Positions 11,607 through 20,700 of a stretch of 25,507 nt of DNA are shown piece after piece. The notes beneath the pieces were generated by a model. It had not been told where the DNA came from. It did not search any database and worked only from the letters and a program-made list of their open reading frames with translations. This stretch comes from Didymodactylos carnosus. Its lineage: Eukaryota > Rotifera > Eurotatoria > Philodinida > Philodinidae. The first letter of the stretch is position 1. The number at the start of each line of letters is the position of its first letter. The position numbers and the translations under genes were made by a program. The stretch is taken from the NCBI GenBank assembly GCA_905250885.1, contig CAJNOQ010002233.1, positions 1 through 25,507 of the forward strand. The letters are read 5' to 3'.

Positions 11607-13029
11607 AAGGCATAAAGTTGACAATAATGATTAATTTGTTTTTTTTGATAAGACTTCGATACTACCCACGAATAATAATTTATTATTCAACTCTGCTTAT
11701 CAGTTCAATTGTGTTATGGATTTATTTGTCAATTTGACAAATTGATTAACTTGATCGTTGATATACATATACATAGACGTTCATTTCCTTATGCATATAA
11801 ATGCCTCAGGTATAGACAAGAAATTGAAGTTAAACACTTCATACTCTATAGAAAGAAATGCACCTGTGTATATTGTATAAAGTTAAATGTTTATACTTAA
11901 CATTTGATTACTTTCTGTGAAAATGCAACAATCCAATATTATTTATTTGTTTAACTTGTTAGTAAATTCATAAAGTTGCTAAGTTCACATTCAAAATGAA
12001 TAGTTTAATCAACTAATCAAATATCGGTTACTGTACGAGATTTCTGAAATAAATAATATACACTCCATGCATATGTTTTTATTCTCAAGCAAATCCCAAT
12101 AGAATCTCGTCATAAAAATTTCGCACGATTGGTCGAAATTATTGCATAATTTCTGTCTTTATTGGTGAGACTTTATGGGTTTGTGAATTGAAAACTGTGT
12201 TACCACCTCTAGAAGTTTGAAAAGTAGAAAAAAATTGAAACAAAATGGAAGTACTTCTAACGAAATGCGGGAGAAACCATTTTCTTCACTTTCTGCCGTA
12301 TGTGTAAAAGAAAAAACTATTAGCCACAATACAGACGCATAGTCAAATCAGCAGATTCAGGAAGGGTAGTGATTTATTTTATAGATATATTAATACAAAG
12401 TGCGGAAAAAAGTCTAGAAAGCTGAATTTCTTCCGCTATTCGCGAAGTTTCTTTTCTCTATATATCCAATGTATTTGAACAGTATAATTTTTTAAAAAGA
12501 TTACTGCTCTCGAATATTCTCTCAGAGAAGCACGTTTCAGACCCGAGCAATTCTAAGTACGAACTGTCAATCCAAGCGGTCTCGTTCCTACAAGAGAGGA
12601 ACAGACTTCAGTATCTACCAATGTGAGCTTCGAATTTAACTTGATATGATAGAGAACAAACCAAATAAGTCAAATCAATTTTTTTTCCAAGTATTTTTAT
12701 CGTTGCATGTATGCTCTTTTACAGAACCAAATTAAGTCAAGGACACTGAGGGACTCAGTTGGTGTCTCGAGAAACCCCAGCGACGTTTGATCTATCCGGC
12801 GAGATATGTTGGAATGATTTTATCGTTATTGTGAATGTGAGTGCGAACAGCATGATTATCTTCAATAAAAGTTTAACTCTTTTTAATATTGCAGTCTAAT
12901 GAAACAAAGTTAATTAACAAATACAGACGAATCAAACCAAAATTTCTCCTTCTAATGGTGATGCCTTCTCGTAATTCAATGTGAATATTAAAAAGACGGT
13001 TACAGGTACAATTCATATGGACCTAAAGC

Positions 13030-13456
13030 TGGCATTTGTAGCCTTGTACAGCATTAAAGAGCTAGTTGTAACTGTTCTTCTGCGCTGGAGACGCAATAAG
13101 CATTTTGTCCGACAAAAACAGTAGTTTTCTTGAGCAAAAGTTCCGCCCTATTCAATTAGTCAGTTACTTGATCAGTAGCAAGTATACACTAGACAAAAAA
13201 ACAGAAAATTTTTTTCATGATATTTGCGCTGAGCGTTTTTTAAGGCATCCAACAGTGATTGGAGGTGTTGAACACGCGGTGGAGATCGACGAAAGTGCAT
13301 GAACGAAAAAAAATACAATCGTGGTCGTGTCACACAGAATTAGTGGATATTCGGTGGTGTTGATAGGGACAACAAAGAATGTTTTGTTGTACTGTTAATC
13401 ATCGTGATGCAGCCTCGTTACTACCAATTATACAACAGTACGTCCGACCAGGTACA
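13030..13456 (+). pseudogene. Broken Merlin/ISXO2-like transposase
   Basis: Three frames together read like an ISXO2-type DDE transposase, the catalytic domain of eukaryotic Merlin transposons. The open frame 13105-13302 ends GGVEHAVEIDES, matching the family's first catalytic Asp region. It is followed in a shifted frame by KYNRGRV, an internal TAG, then WIFGGVDRDNKECF. A second shift gives VNHRDAASLLPIIQQYVRPG up to 13453, a segment typical of the family. Upstream, about 13070-13117, RRNKHFVR lies in another frame, continuing to the SSFLEQKFRP segment. At least three frameshifts and a stop make it non-functional. The rest of the catalytic domain is missing: sequence identity stops where the inverted-repeat element at 13454 begins, so that element probably inserted here or the copy is truncated. 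Confidence 0.75.
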
Positions 13457-13921
13457 TTAGATATTAGAAGATTCCATTTGGTTTTGTCAGACACTGGGCT
13501 TAATACCATGTAGTCCAAGTGCAGCGTGTTTTAATGGTCACTATAAATGGCATATGGGACAATATGCCGAAGCCGACGACAGTAGACCATTGATGGGTTT
13601 AAAACTGTTTTTTGAAAGTGGAAAGTTGAGAAAATTTCTAAAAAAGTTGTTATAATTAACTTTAACTCCAGCTAGTTATAACTCAGCTAGTTTTAATCGA
13701 CCGGGTTAATTTGCAACTTTTTGCCTGACAATGCCACTGATGTTCCGCAAAATAATTGCCATTAACAAACATTAATTATACTGAGGTTCGTATTATTTAC
13801 TGTCGTTGGCTCTGACATATGGACTCATATACAATTTATGATGACCATTAGAACACACTGCACTTGGACTATATAGTATTAACCAAAGTGTCTGACAAAA
13901 CCAAATGGAATTTTCTAATGT
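13454..13921. mobile_element. ~470-bp inverted-repeat element inserted in transposase relic
   Basis: The left arm (about 13454-13575) and right arm (about 13800-13921) are reverse complements over some 120 bp. They share blocks such as TTCCATTTGGTTTTGTCAGA (13481-13500), found inverted near 13886-13905. Arms differ by scattered substitutions and a few-base indel near the tips. The ~225 bp centre has no open frame. This is a MITE or foldback-type non-autonomous element. Its left tip coincides with the point where transposase homology ends. It could also be the terminal part of the Merlin element itself, but long arms at the middle of a transposase frame argue for nested insertion. Confidence 0.8.
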
Positions 13922-13998
13922 CTCAGTGTCCCGGTGTCAATCACGTGATTTCATACGATGCACAGACGGTAACGGAAAAATTGAAAGTTTGAGGTTTA

Positions 13999-14059
13999 AC
14001 AGTGGAGTACTTTGCCGCAAAGTACTCCACTGTAAGCCGATGAAGAAGGCTTCTTCATC
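13999..14059. repeat. Two adjacent perfect hairpins
   Basis: Hairpin 1 has arms ACAGTGGAGTACTTTG (13999-14014) and its exact complement (14018-14033) around a 3-base loop. Hairpin 2 has arms GATGAAGAA (14039-14047) and TTCTTCATC (14051-14059) around GGC. Both have minimal loops and perfect stems, and they lie five bases apart just downstream of the inverted-repeat element. No function is assigned; they may be a small palindromic transposon end or a recombination scar. Confidence 0.8.
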
Positions 14060-14481
14060 ATTTTAAGCTTTTTAGGTGCTCAACGAATTATTTAATTTAG
14101 TGTGTTAATTAATCATGTTTCTTTTTCTTTAGTAATCTGTCGACTGATCGCATTAGCCTCATATTCCCACCACAACGTTGCGGTGGGATAAAGACACATT
14201 TAAATGTTCTTTGCGCTAGTCTCTTAGACAAATAGTCACTGGATGTGGTGGTGATTTTGTTAATATACTTTATTGCCACTCCCTGAAACATAAGTGAAAA
14301 GATAGATTCCAACCACATCAATTTTATCTGCTACAGCTTTCCATAACTAGAGTCATCTATTATTCGCGTTTACAATTCCTCTCAGAGTCTATCCAATTAA
14401 AAAAGATACATGCAACCAATAACTTTTTTTTCTGTTATGTTATATACATACCTATCTATCTAATTATATCGCTACCTAGCA
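14060..14481. other. Non-coding spacer with a near-perfect palindrome
   Basis: No gene is seen. Positions 14166-14187 form a 22-bp palindrome (CCCACC...GGTGGG around CAACGTTG) with one mismatched pair. The open frame on the minus strand at 14109-14321 spans this palindrome and has no recognisable features. Confidence 0.4.
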
Positions 14482-14613
14482 GGGTTGTCCCTTTTTTTAC
14501 TGAGAAACTGATTTTACTGAACTTTTCTGATTGGGTGATAGAAAAATTACGATCTAGTGACTCAGAAACTCAGTTCAGTTCAGTTCAGTCTCTCAGTAAA
14601 AAAAGGGACAACC
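14480..14613. mobile_element. ~135-bp MITE with 24-bp terminal inverted repeats
   Basis: GGGTTGTCCCTTTTTTTACT begins the left arm at 14482-14505, and its exact reverse complement ends the element at 14591-14614. The right inner part is a CAGTT pentamer run (14571-14589). The direct repeat CCTAG at 14475-14479 and 14614-14618 may be the target-site duplication, although the right-hand copy then overlaps the last arm base. There is no coding capacity. Small size, perfect tips and a G-rich CAGGG-like start are typical of hAT- or CACTA-like MITEs, but I cannot assign a superfamily. Confidence 0.75.
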
Positions 14614-14618
14614 CCTAG

Positions 14619-15522
14619 AAGTGTGATCAATCTGTAGAAGTACATAAAGGGTACGAAAGCGACCTGTAGAAGTGGATGTATACACAGAAAAAAGATGAGT
14701 AACTGGTCTATGTAATTAAAAACATTTTTGTGTAAATATTTTCAAGTAGAACTTAAAATTTAAATGTGTTATTTGTTTGGTCACTCATTGTTATCGACAA
14801 TTAACTGTTAATTTTTTTCAGTTACTTATGGATACGGTATGCATTTCAGTGAAACAAACACTTTGCGCATAGGAATAGTACGAAGACAAACAGTGACAAA
14901 GTGCACTAATGTAAGATTGGCAGATACCGTACTTTCAAAAAGACATTCTCTGCAGAAGTAGTATGCATTAAAAAAAAATCTAGCGTATGTTAATGAAAAG
15001 AGATGGAAGAGTGCACAGACCTCTGCACATGTATACACATGAAAAGAAGCCTGTTCGAAGACAAATGTCCGGGAATTAAAAATGGAGCCAAACATATCTT
15101 TTAATTTACAACTTGTGTTCGACAGAAATTATAGCACAATACTCTTTGTCTTCTGTCTTCTTAAGAACGGCAGAGAATAATTGTATGAAAATTATATTTT
15201 CGTTTGAGTGAAAGATTAATTTATCGCGCTCTACGTTCTAAGAATAAATCGCTTTTTTTTTTAAACTGTTATAATTACTATTTATCATAGTTAAACATGT
15301 TTGATGCTACTCATTCATTTTTAGAAGAGAATAGATGCAGCAACGATATAATTTTTGGAATTCAAATCATTTGGTCAATCGTATTATAAACTCGAGAATG
15401 TAAGTTTTTTGACCAATATTTCTTGTTTGATTCGAATAAGGATTCTTTGTTTTTTTTAAGTTAAAACGAGTACCAGTACAAAAAAAAAACAAGAAACACG
15501 GAATCATCGTAGTACGAATAAA
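14619..15522. other. Spacer upstream of the PEHE-domain gene
   Basis: About 0.9 kb with no supportable gene. The minus-strand frame 14826-15095 is Cys/Phe-rich with no family features. The last ~100 bases presumably include the promoter or 5' UTR of the gene starting at 15523. A possible 3' splice site, TCATCGTAG, ends at 15513, so an upstream non-coding exon or trans-spliced leader cannot be excluded. Confidence 0.4.
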
Positions 15523-18470
15523 ATGAGACAAATAAATAATCGAAATACAATTTTAATAGCCTCACTGAATGAAGCTAAAGTGAGAAATCATATCAAAGCG
15601 CAAACAAAACCAGTAATTACAACTACTGAGCATAAACAGCAGCAGCGACATAGTTTAAGATTGACACAAAAACAACGGGATCCTGCATTAGACACATTAT
15701 CATTTAAAAGAGTCTCTTTGAATGAAACGATGATAACTAAATCAGTAATCGAAGGTAACGATCGGTGGTGAAAACGTTTCTTTACTTTAAAAATAAACTT
15801 TTTTATTTGTTATAGTACCAAGATGGCGTGTTCTATCTACGAATGATGTCAAACAACAATGTAATGATGAAAGCGACATTGAGGAGGAGAAAGCAGATGA
15901 TATTCTAGCAAGGCATTATAAAAATAAGCTTGAAGAACAAAAGGATCGAAAGTAAGTTTTCAAAAAGCACTGTGTTTTTTAGCCTGTTGTATGTAGCAAC
16001 TTATTTCTTTTATTTCGTTTTAGATTATATGAACGTTGGGTGAAAAATCAACGAGCATTAAGAAAAATCCAATGTCGTCGTACACATACACAAAGTTTGA
16101 CAGAACAAACCAGACAAAAATTATTACGTCAGTTAGTGAAAGAACAGAAAATATTTATTAATGATAAAATTTGTACTAAATGTAAGTTGAAAATAAAATA
16201 CCGTTGTTTATGAACTTTAAGTATATTTCTAACTTTTAGTGGCTAAATATTCGTTAGTTTTTGAATACAATATAGAAAATACATTATCATCTAATTATCG
16301 TTTAATCGATTGGAAAAGTTTCGAAAGTATTTTAACGTACGTAGTCTTTTTGTTAAAAGTTTCGCTCTCTTTCTAATTCACATTTTGCTCTCTTTAGGGC
16401 AGATGAAGCGAATACTGAACTTGATATTATGATTCATAATTTGAAAGCCGTTCGTTTAACGACGGTTCCACATAAATCGACATCGTAAGTGTTGACTATT
16501 TGAATTTGTATTGTTCTTGAAATTCATGTTTGCTTTCTAGATTAGAAGGAAGTAAACGAAGCTTACCTGTACGTGAGAGATTGCATGAAAAAGTTAAAAA
16601 ACAACCATCATTAAATGAAAAAAGCAGACGGTATGCTACAGTTTACTGATAATTAAGATCTAGGAAAAAATGTATCTTTAGTGAATAAGAGATTATGTGT
16701 AATGCGATAAATCTGGATATAATACGTCTTATTCAGACTTAAAGAATTGTTTATTTATCTCTTCTGAGAATCGAAATTTCCTCTTACTCTCTGTAAAGCC
16801 AGTTCATTCAGATTATTTTCTCTTAAAATTAACTTTTTCATTAAATTTAGGGCTAGACGAGGAAGAGTGGCTGTCACAAATACTAGGAATATTTCTCCGG
16901 AATCATCAGAAAATATCACATCAATATCATCAATAGTACAAAATCCTGAGCTAATATCCTCAAGTCAAAAATTGGCCACTAATCGATCTGACATTCTAAA
17001 TGATTATTCTTATACAAGGTAACAGAAACAAAGAAAAGAGTCGTATTACTGAATGATGTTTGTTTATTTGTAGCAATCTTACAGGTAGTACAATGTTAGA
17101 GTTACGTTCAAGAATGTCCGTACGATTCTTACAACCCGCCTATCAGAATCATATAACACATTCAAGCTCTCTAACGAATAATAGTAATATTTTGTATTCG
17201 TCGTCGAATAATTTGATCAATGATAAAACGTGATTAATGCTGTTTGTACTCGAGAAAAGCCGATAGATAAAAATGTTCTTTTATTCTAGTCGTAGTTATA
17301 TCTCAACAACAACAAATGAATCTAACTCATCAAGAAAATTTAATTTACCACGCTCAAAATCAATTTCAACCATGTTAGGAACAAACGCGTCCAATAAGAA
17401 CTTGCTTTTTATCTTACAATTTATCTTTTGTATTTTAGCTTTGATAGTTCGTTAAAAAAACGAACACGATCAAACGAAAAAGAAAATTGTGGCAGTGTCA
17501 ATAGTCACTCGTATATAACAAGGCAGACATCGTAAGTGCAATGAAAATAAAAGAAATTTAGTCTTTTCTCACTCTTTTGAAGCTTTTGCTATGACAGTAC
17601 GCAGGAGCGAATGATAAGCACAATTCGTGCTCACGAAAAAACGTCTCCAAGTCCCACGCTGCGATATATACCAGTTTGTAGAGCTCGATGCGCTGATTAC
17701 GATGGCATAAATCATTTTCCTCCATAGGCTTTCTTTGAAGAGCCAGATCAATTTTACATTTTGAAGGGTCACTCAGACAGACTTTTTGGTAGACTTGTAT
17801 TCCAAGAATATTATAGTTTCAAGCGGTCGGATTTTTGCTATCGGATGCACTGCATTCGACTGTAAATTCTCACATGTTAAACTGAGATAGAGCGTCTTTA
17901 TTTTGCATATTTCAATATCACTAATATTGTGAGTAGAAACACTGAGTGAAATATTTCAGTACTCTACACAAGAGACCGAATCGGGTCTCAGGTGGATGAC
18001 CTGAACCCGACCCGAATCAATATTTTCTATGTGGGCCCGAACCCGACTCGACCCGAAGGCTCTTTTACCCGACCCGCAGTGGTACGAAATTTTCGAAACT
18101 TGATCCGAGTGACCCGAAAATTTTCTTAGGTGACCTAATAAATTTTTCTGGAAAGAGCAGAAGCCTACAGCTATTAGCTATAATTCTCAAAAAAGTTTCG
18201 CCAAAACGTACTTCTGATAGGGGACGAACTTCAAGTACGTGAGGTTATTTCTTCCGTTCTTCTCCCCATACTTTTAGAAGACCTTTTTCGATGACAATAT
18301 TTGTTGTTATTGCTTTTTCAGTAAACGTTCATATCCAAATACTCGACACCATATAGCGTCCCCAGTTGCTATTACAAATTCAAAACGTCGGAGATTTTCG
18401 TACGTATGATATTCGTTAGTATTGTAAAATTATCAAGATTGTAATTTAATTTAGGACGTTTGTTGAATGA
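15523..18470 (+). CDS. PEHE-domain protein (MSL1/KANSL1-like, MOF-binding)
   Basis: I reconstructed 12 exons: 15523-15754, 15816-15951, 16024-16181, 16240-16336, 16398-16484, 16541-16630, 16851-17018, 17074-17229, 17290-17388, 17439-17531, 18322-18399, 18455-18470. They give 469 residues. Introns 1 and 3 are phase 1, the other nine phase 2. An in-frame stop at 15457-15459, with no ATG between, supports the start. Residues 74-138 match the PEHE domain: VPRWR (78-82), an acidic stretch (95-106), then DDILARHYKNKLEE (105-118) and RKLYERWVKNQR (122-133). In MSL1 and KANSL1 this domain docks the histone acetyltransferase MOF/KAT8, so a nuclear H4-acetylation scaffold role is inferred. The rest is Ser/Asn/Arg-rich and probably disordered, with basic patches such as KRRRF near the C-terminus. 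There is no N-terminal coiled coil as in MSL1. Donors of introns 8 (GTGATT) and 9 (GTCCAA) are weak. MSL1 versus KANSL1 cannot be decided. Confidence 0.75.
17532..18321 (+). mobile_element. Repeat-filled 790-bp intron 10 of the PEHE gene
   Basis: Other introns of this gene are 50-72 bp apart from one of 220 bp; this one is 790 bp. Its interior is richer in GC than the neighbouring introns and contains a degenerate ACCCGA repeat block (17972-18120). It also contains a minus-strand open frame at 17569-17772 that looks like repeat-derived sequence. The likeliest reading is insertion of one or more transposable-element fragments into a short ancestral intron, leaving the splice sites GTAAGT and TTTTTCAG intact. 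I did not find clear terminal repeats, so the family is unknown. Confidence 0.5.
17972..18120. repeat. Degenerate ACCCGA tandem repeat block
   Basis: ACCCGA or close variants recur at least seven times, for example around 18005-18015, 18036-18056, 18067-18075 and 18111-18117. The block starts with an inverted pair, GAGACC...GGTCTC, at 17972-17989. Spacing is irregular, so this looks like a decayed tandem array or transposon terminus inside the intron, not coding sequence. Confidence 0.7.
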
Positions 18471-18576
18471 AAATTGGCAGATATTGTAAATCGAAACACA
18501 GCACAGTTTGCGTTCATTTTCTACTACTATGTTTCTGTTGTTTTTGTTTATTAATATATATATATTCTTGTATTGC

Positions 18577-18582
18577 AATAAA
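18577..18582 (+). terminator. AATAAA polyadenylation signal of the PEHE gene
   Basis: The first good AATAAA after the stop codon at 18468-18470, 107 bases downstream. It implies a short 3' UTR that ends before the convergent gene's own signal at 18839-18844. Confidence 0.5.
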
Positions 18583-18838
18583 TTGATAGTCAGCTGATCT
18601 GCGTTTTTCTCTTTTTTGATGAAATTCCCGGATTTTTTCTGTTGTATTTTCGACAGCATCACATAAAATGTTATTTGTTTTTTGTATTGTAAATTTTGGT
18701 TCTTTCTCTATATCTTTTTGTCTGTACTTTTTATCTGTTTTTTGTGTCTTCAATGTAAATCGATGTTTGCTTCTTTGACTATCGGTGTTCGACTACTGAT
18801 GGCGTCTTTTTAGAAAATATGTTCTTTTCGTTTTCATT

Positions 18839-18844
18839 TTTATT
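18839..18844 (-). terminator. Minus-strand AATAAA behind the coilin-like gene
   Basis: TTTATT on the plus strand reads AATAAA on the minus strand, 34 bases after the candidate stop codon at 18878. Together with the plus-strand signal at 18577 it leaves ~250 bp between the two convergent 3' ends. Confidence 0.4.
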
Positions 18845-18877
18845 ATAAAATAATTCATTGTATGAAAATGAAGCACG

Positions 18878-20254
18878 TTAATAAATGTACGCTATAATTT
18901 TTCTGATGGTCTTTCGGCAGTATAAATGGTTTTGTTTTACGAAATACACATTATAGTCAATTTTACAATGATGAAAAGGTCGTAACATCGGATCTTTTTC
19001 CTCCTTAAACGAAGACGGAATGAATTCTTTGGAAAGTACGTAATCAAATCCGTGGCTTAAAGCTACGTTTTTTTTCCATTGAGTAACATTCTTGAGAACA
19101 TGTTGCATTTACAATGTTCCTCGAACATCTCTATTTCATTTGAATAGTAAAAATGATACAAGATTATGTACAGAGCTGAATAAATCAATCTGTTGTTCTT
19201 CAAATTGTTTGTTACATATTCTGATTATTGTCCTGTTTTGTTGGTCGTGTCAGCAATTGTCGAGGGATAAATGAATTGACCTATAATGAGAAAGTGGGAG
19301 GGTATTAATTTCAGTTTTAGGACCTCATAAACACGAGACTAGACTAGAGAGTTATTTTAAATACCATCATAAACTTCAGCGAATAGAACTTACTTTAGCA
19401 GAGATTATCGGTGGTTTCGGTGGCATTGCTCTTCCTTTTTTGCGTCCAAAATATATTCGAACATCGTCATAATTAAAATTTTTACTTCTGTAAGGCTGTT
19501 TCTGATGAGTCGGATATGTTTCATCGTCTCCGGAATTTTCAGCAATGTTTCTTAGAATATCATGTAAAGCATGTTCTTGTTTTTCGGCATTTGTTAATGG
19601 ATGAATTACATCCGTATCAATACTATCGGTATAAACTATTTCCATTTTTTCATTCATTGCAGATGCTGATACTTCTTCATGACGACTTTCCAGAATCGAA
19701 GGGACATTTGCTGAGCTAGGATTATCAATATCTTTTTGTTGTTCTGGTATTGCATGAGCAACATGATTACCGTTATTTATCATTGACTTTTTTCTTAACG
19801 CAACTGGTTGACAAAGTAGCCACTGATTCTCAGCGTTAGATTCCAGCTGTACACTATAAAAGACAAAAAAGGTAGCACGTACATTATATTCATAGCTTTA
19901 TCAACGAATGATGCAAGCTTTTATACTTTGCAGACAGACAGTGAGAGAGAAAAACATATAGTGAAATATCTGATACTTTCTCACTTTCGCTTACTAAATT
20001 TCATCTTCATCTCGCAGTACATTTGAACTGATAAAGGGTGACAATACACATTCATTCATTAATAGTTTTATATAATGTAATTTTTTGGTACGTTTAGGTA
20101 ATTTTAGATCATACAATGTCGAAATTTGCATTTGTCGCTCATGAAAATATTTTCGAACATCATTTATCGTATGATATTTCTTCACATCAATTATATCCCA
20201 AAATGTTTCGTATTCGCTTGGAAACCATGGTACATGAAATCGGATACGAATCAT
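18878..20254 (-). CDS. COIL: Coilin-like protein (Cajal-body scaffold), 3' end uncertain
   Basis: Exon 1 (20254-19995) and exon 2 (19853-19394) join in phase 2 through a GTAAGC/TTTATAG intron of 141 bp. Residues 1-95 match the coilin N-terminal, ubiquitin-like self-association domain: MIRIRFHVPW, then ETFWDIIDVKKYHTINDVRK (16-35), and VLRDEDEIYVQLES across the junction, equivalent to the RD-x-D strand ending this domain in animal coilins. Residues 96-240 are acidic, then basic, and probably disordered, as in coilin. Exon 3 (from 19280, phase 0) gives VNSFIPRQLLTRPTKQ. It either stops at 19212 (262 residues) or splices at 19215 to a weak acceptor before 19055 and stops at 18878 (320 residues). 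An AATAAA 34 bases beyond favours the longer form. No Tudor domain is recognisable. The gene is convergent with the PEHE gene. Exons 1-2 are well supported, exon 4 poorly. Confidence 0.62.
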
Positions 20255-20268
20255 CTAAAAATAACAAA
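20255..20268 (-). promoter_or_regulatory. 3' splice site touching the coilin-like start codon
   Basis: On the minus strand the sequence TTTGTTATTTTTAG runs directly into the ATG at 20254. The AG borders the start codon with no bases between. This is either the end of a 5' UTR intron or a spliced-leader trans-splice acceptor, which bdelloid rotifers and several other invertebrates use. Confidence 0.55.
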
Positions 20269-20700
20269 ATTAGTTACTTCATATTAAAGTAGTACACATT
20301 TTTGTAGTATCCGTTCAGTTCATTTCTCTTCTCTTTGAAGATAATTCTGTTAACTGAAGAACAACTTTAATACAATAATTTTTTTATTTTATAGGTAGCG
20401 TAATGCTTGAATTGTAGAACATCTCATTGTAGAAGGCAGGTTTGTCTATAAAATTTGATTTTTGCTATTCGTTACGAAAAGACAGTTTTACTTTTACAAG
20501 ATATCTGAAAATACACTTCTTTTTTTTATTACACGTTTGATTTTCTACTCTGTTATTTCTTCTTTCTGTGACATCATCGTCCAAAGTACGTTGTTTTGAG
20601 CGTACAAAAGTTTTAACTAATTAAAGATAATGTCACGAAAAATCTGTTTTTACAATGTATTCAGGTGCTAATTTACCACAGGAATACATTAGAAAACATA
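20269..20700. other. Spacer upstream of the coilin-like gene
   Basis: About 430 bp without open frames of note. It should contain the coilin-like gene's promoter, but I see no distinct promoter element beyond general AT-richness. Confidence 0.4.

Larger units (their letters stand above)
6281..13029. other. Long stretch without a supportable gene
   Basis: About 6.7 kb of AT-rich DNA. Open frames here (for example 10209-10394, 10526-10708, 10920-11135, 11709-11900) are at most 71 codons, have no family features and do not join into a larger model. It holds TAG and ATG microsatellites (7784-7802, 8486-8513), a short GA run (11585-11606), a cluster of AGAGAACGG-like motifs (6700-7190) and an 11-bp inverted pair (11457-11467 with 11508-11518). 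Distant regulatory DNA or a fast-evolving non-coding RNA could be present but cannot be recognised by eye. Confidence 0.45.

Noticed and set aside
14826..15095. Minus-strand frame of 89 codons rich in Phe and Cys
   Set aside because: No family resemblance, no splice partners and no polyadenylation context.
17273..17455. Plus-strand frame of 60 codons inside the PEHE gene
   Set aside because: It is exon 9 read through intron 9; splicing at 17389 and 17438 keeps the main frame.
18372..18662. Minus-strand frame of 96 codons overlapping the PEHE gene's last exons
   Set aside because: It is antisense to reconstructed exons 11-12 and has AT-driven Asn/Ile/Lys composition.
18514..18753. Minus-strand Lys/Gln-rich frame as a separate gene or the last coilin-like exon
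   Set aside because: It lies over the PEHE gene's 3' UTR and beyond the minus-strand AATAAA at 18839. I kept it only as a question in the findings.
19516..19719. Plus-strand frame of 67 codons
   Set aside because: Antisense shadow of coilin-like exon 2.
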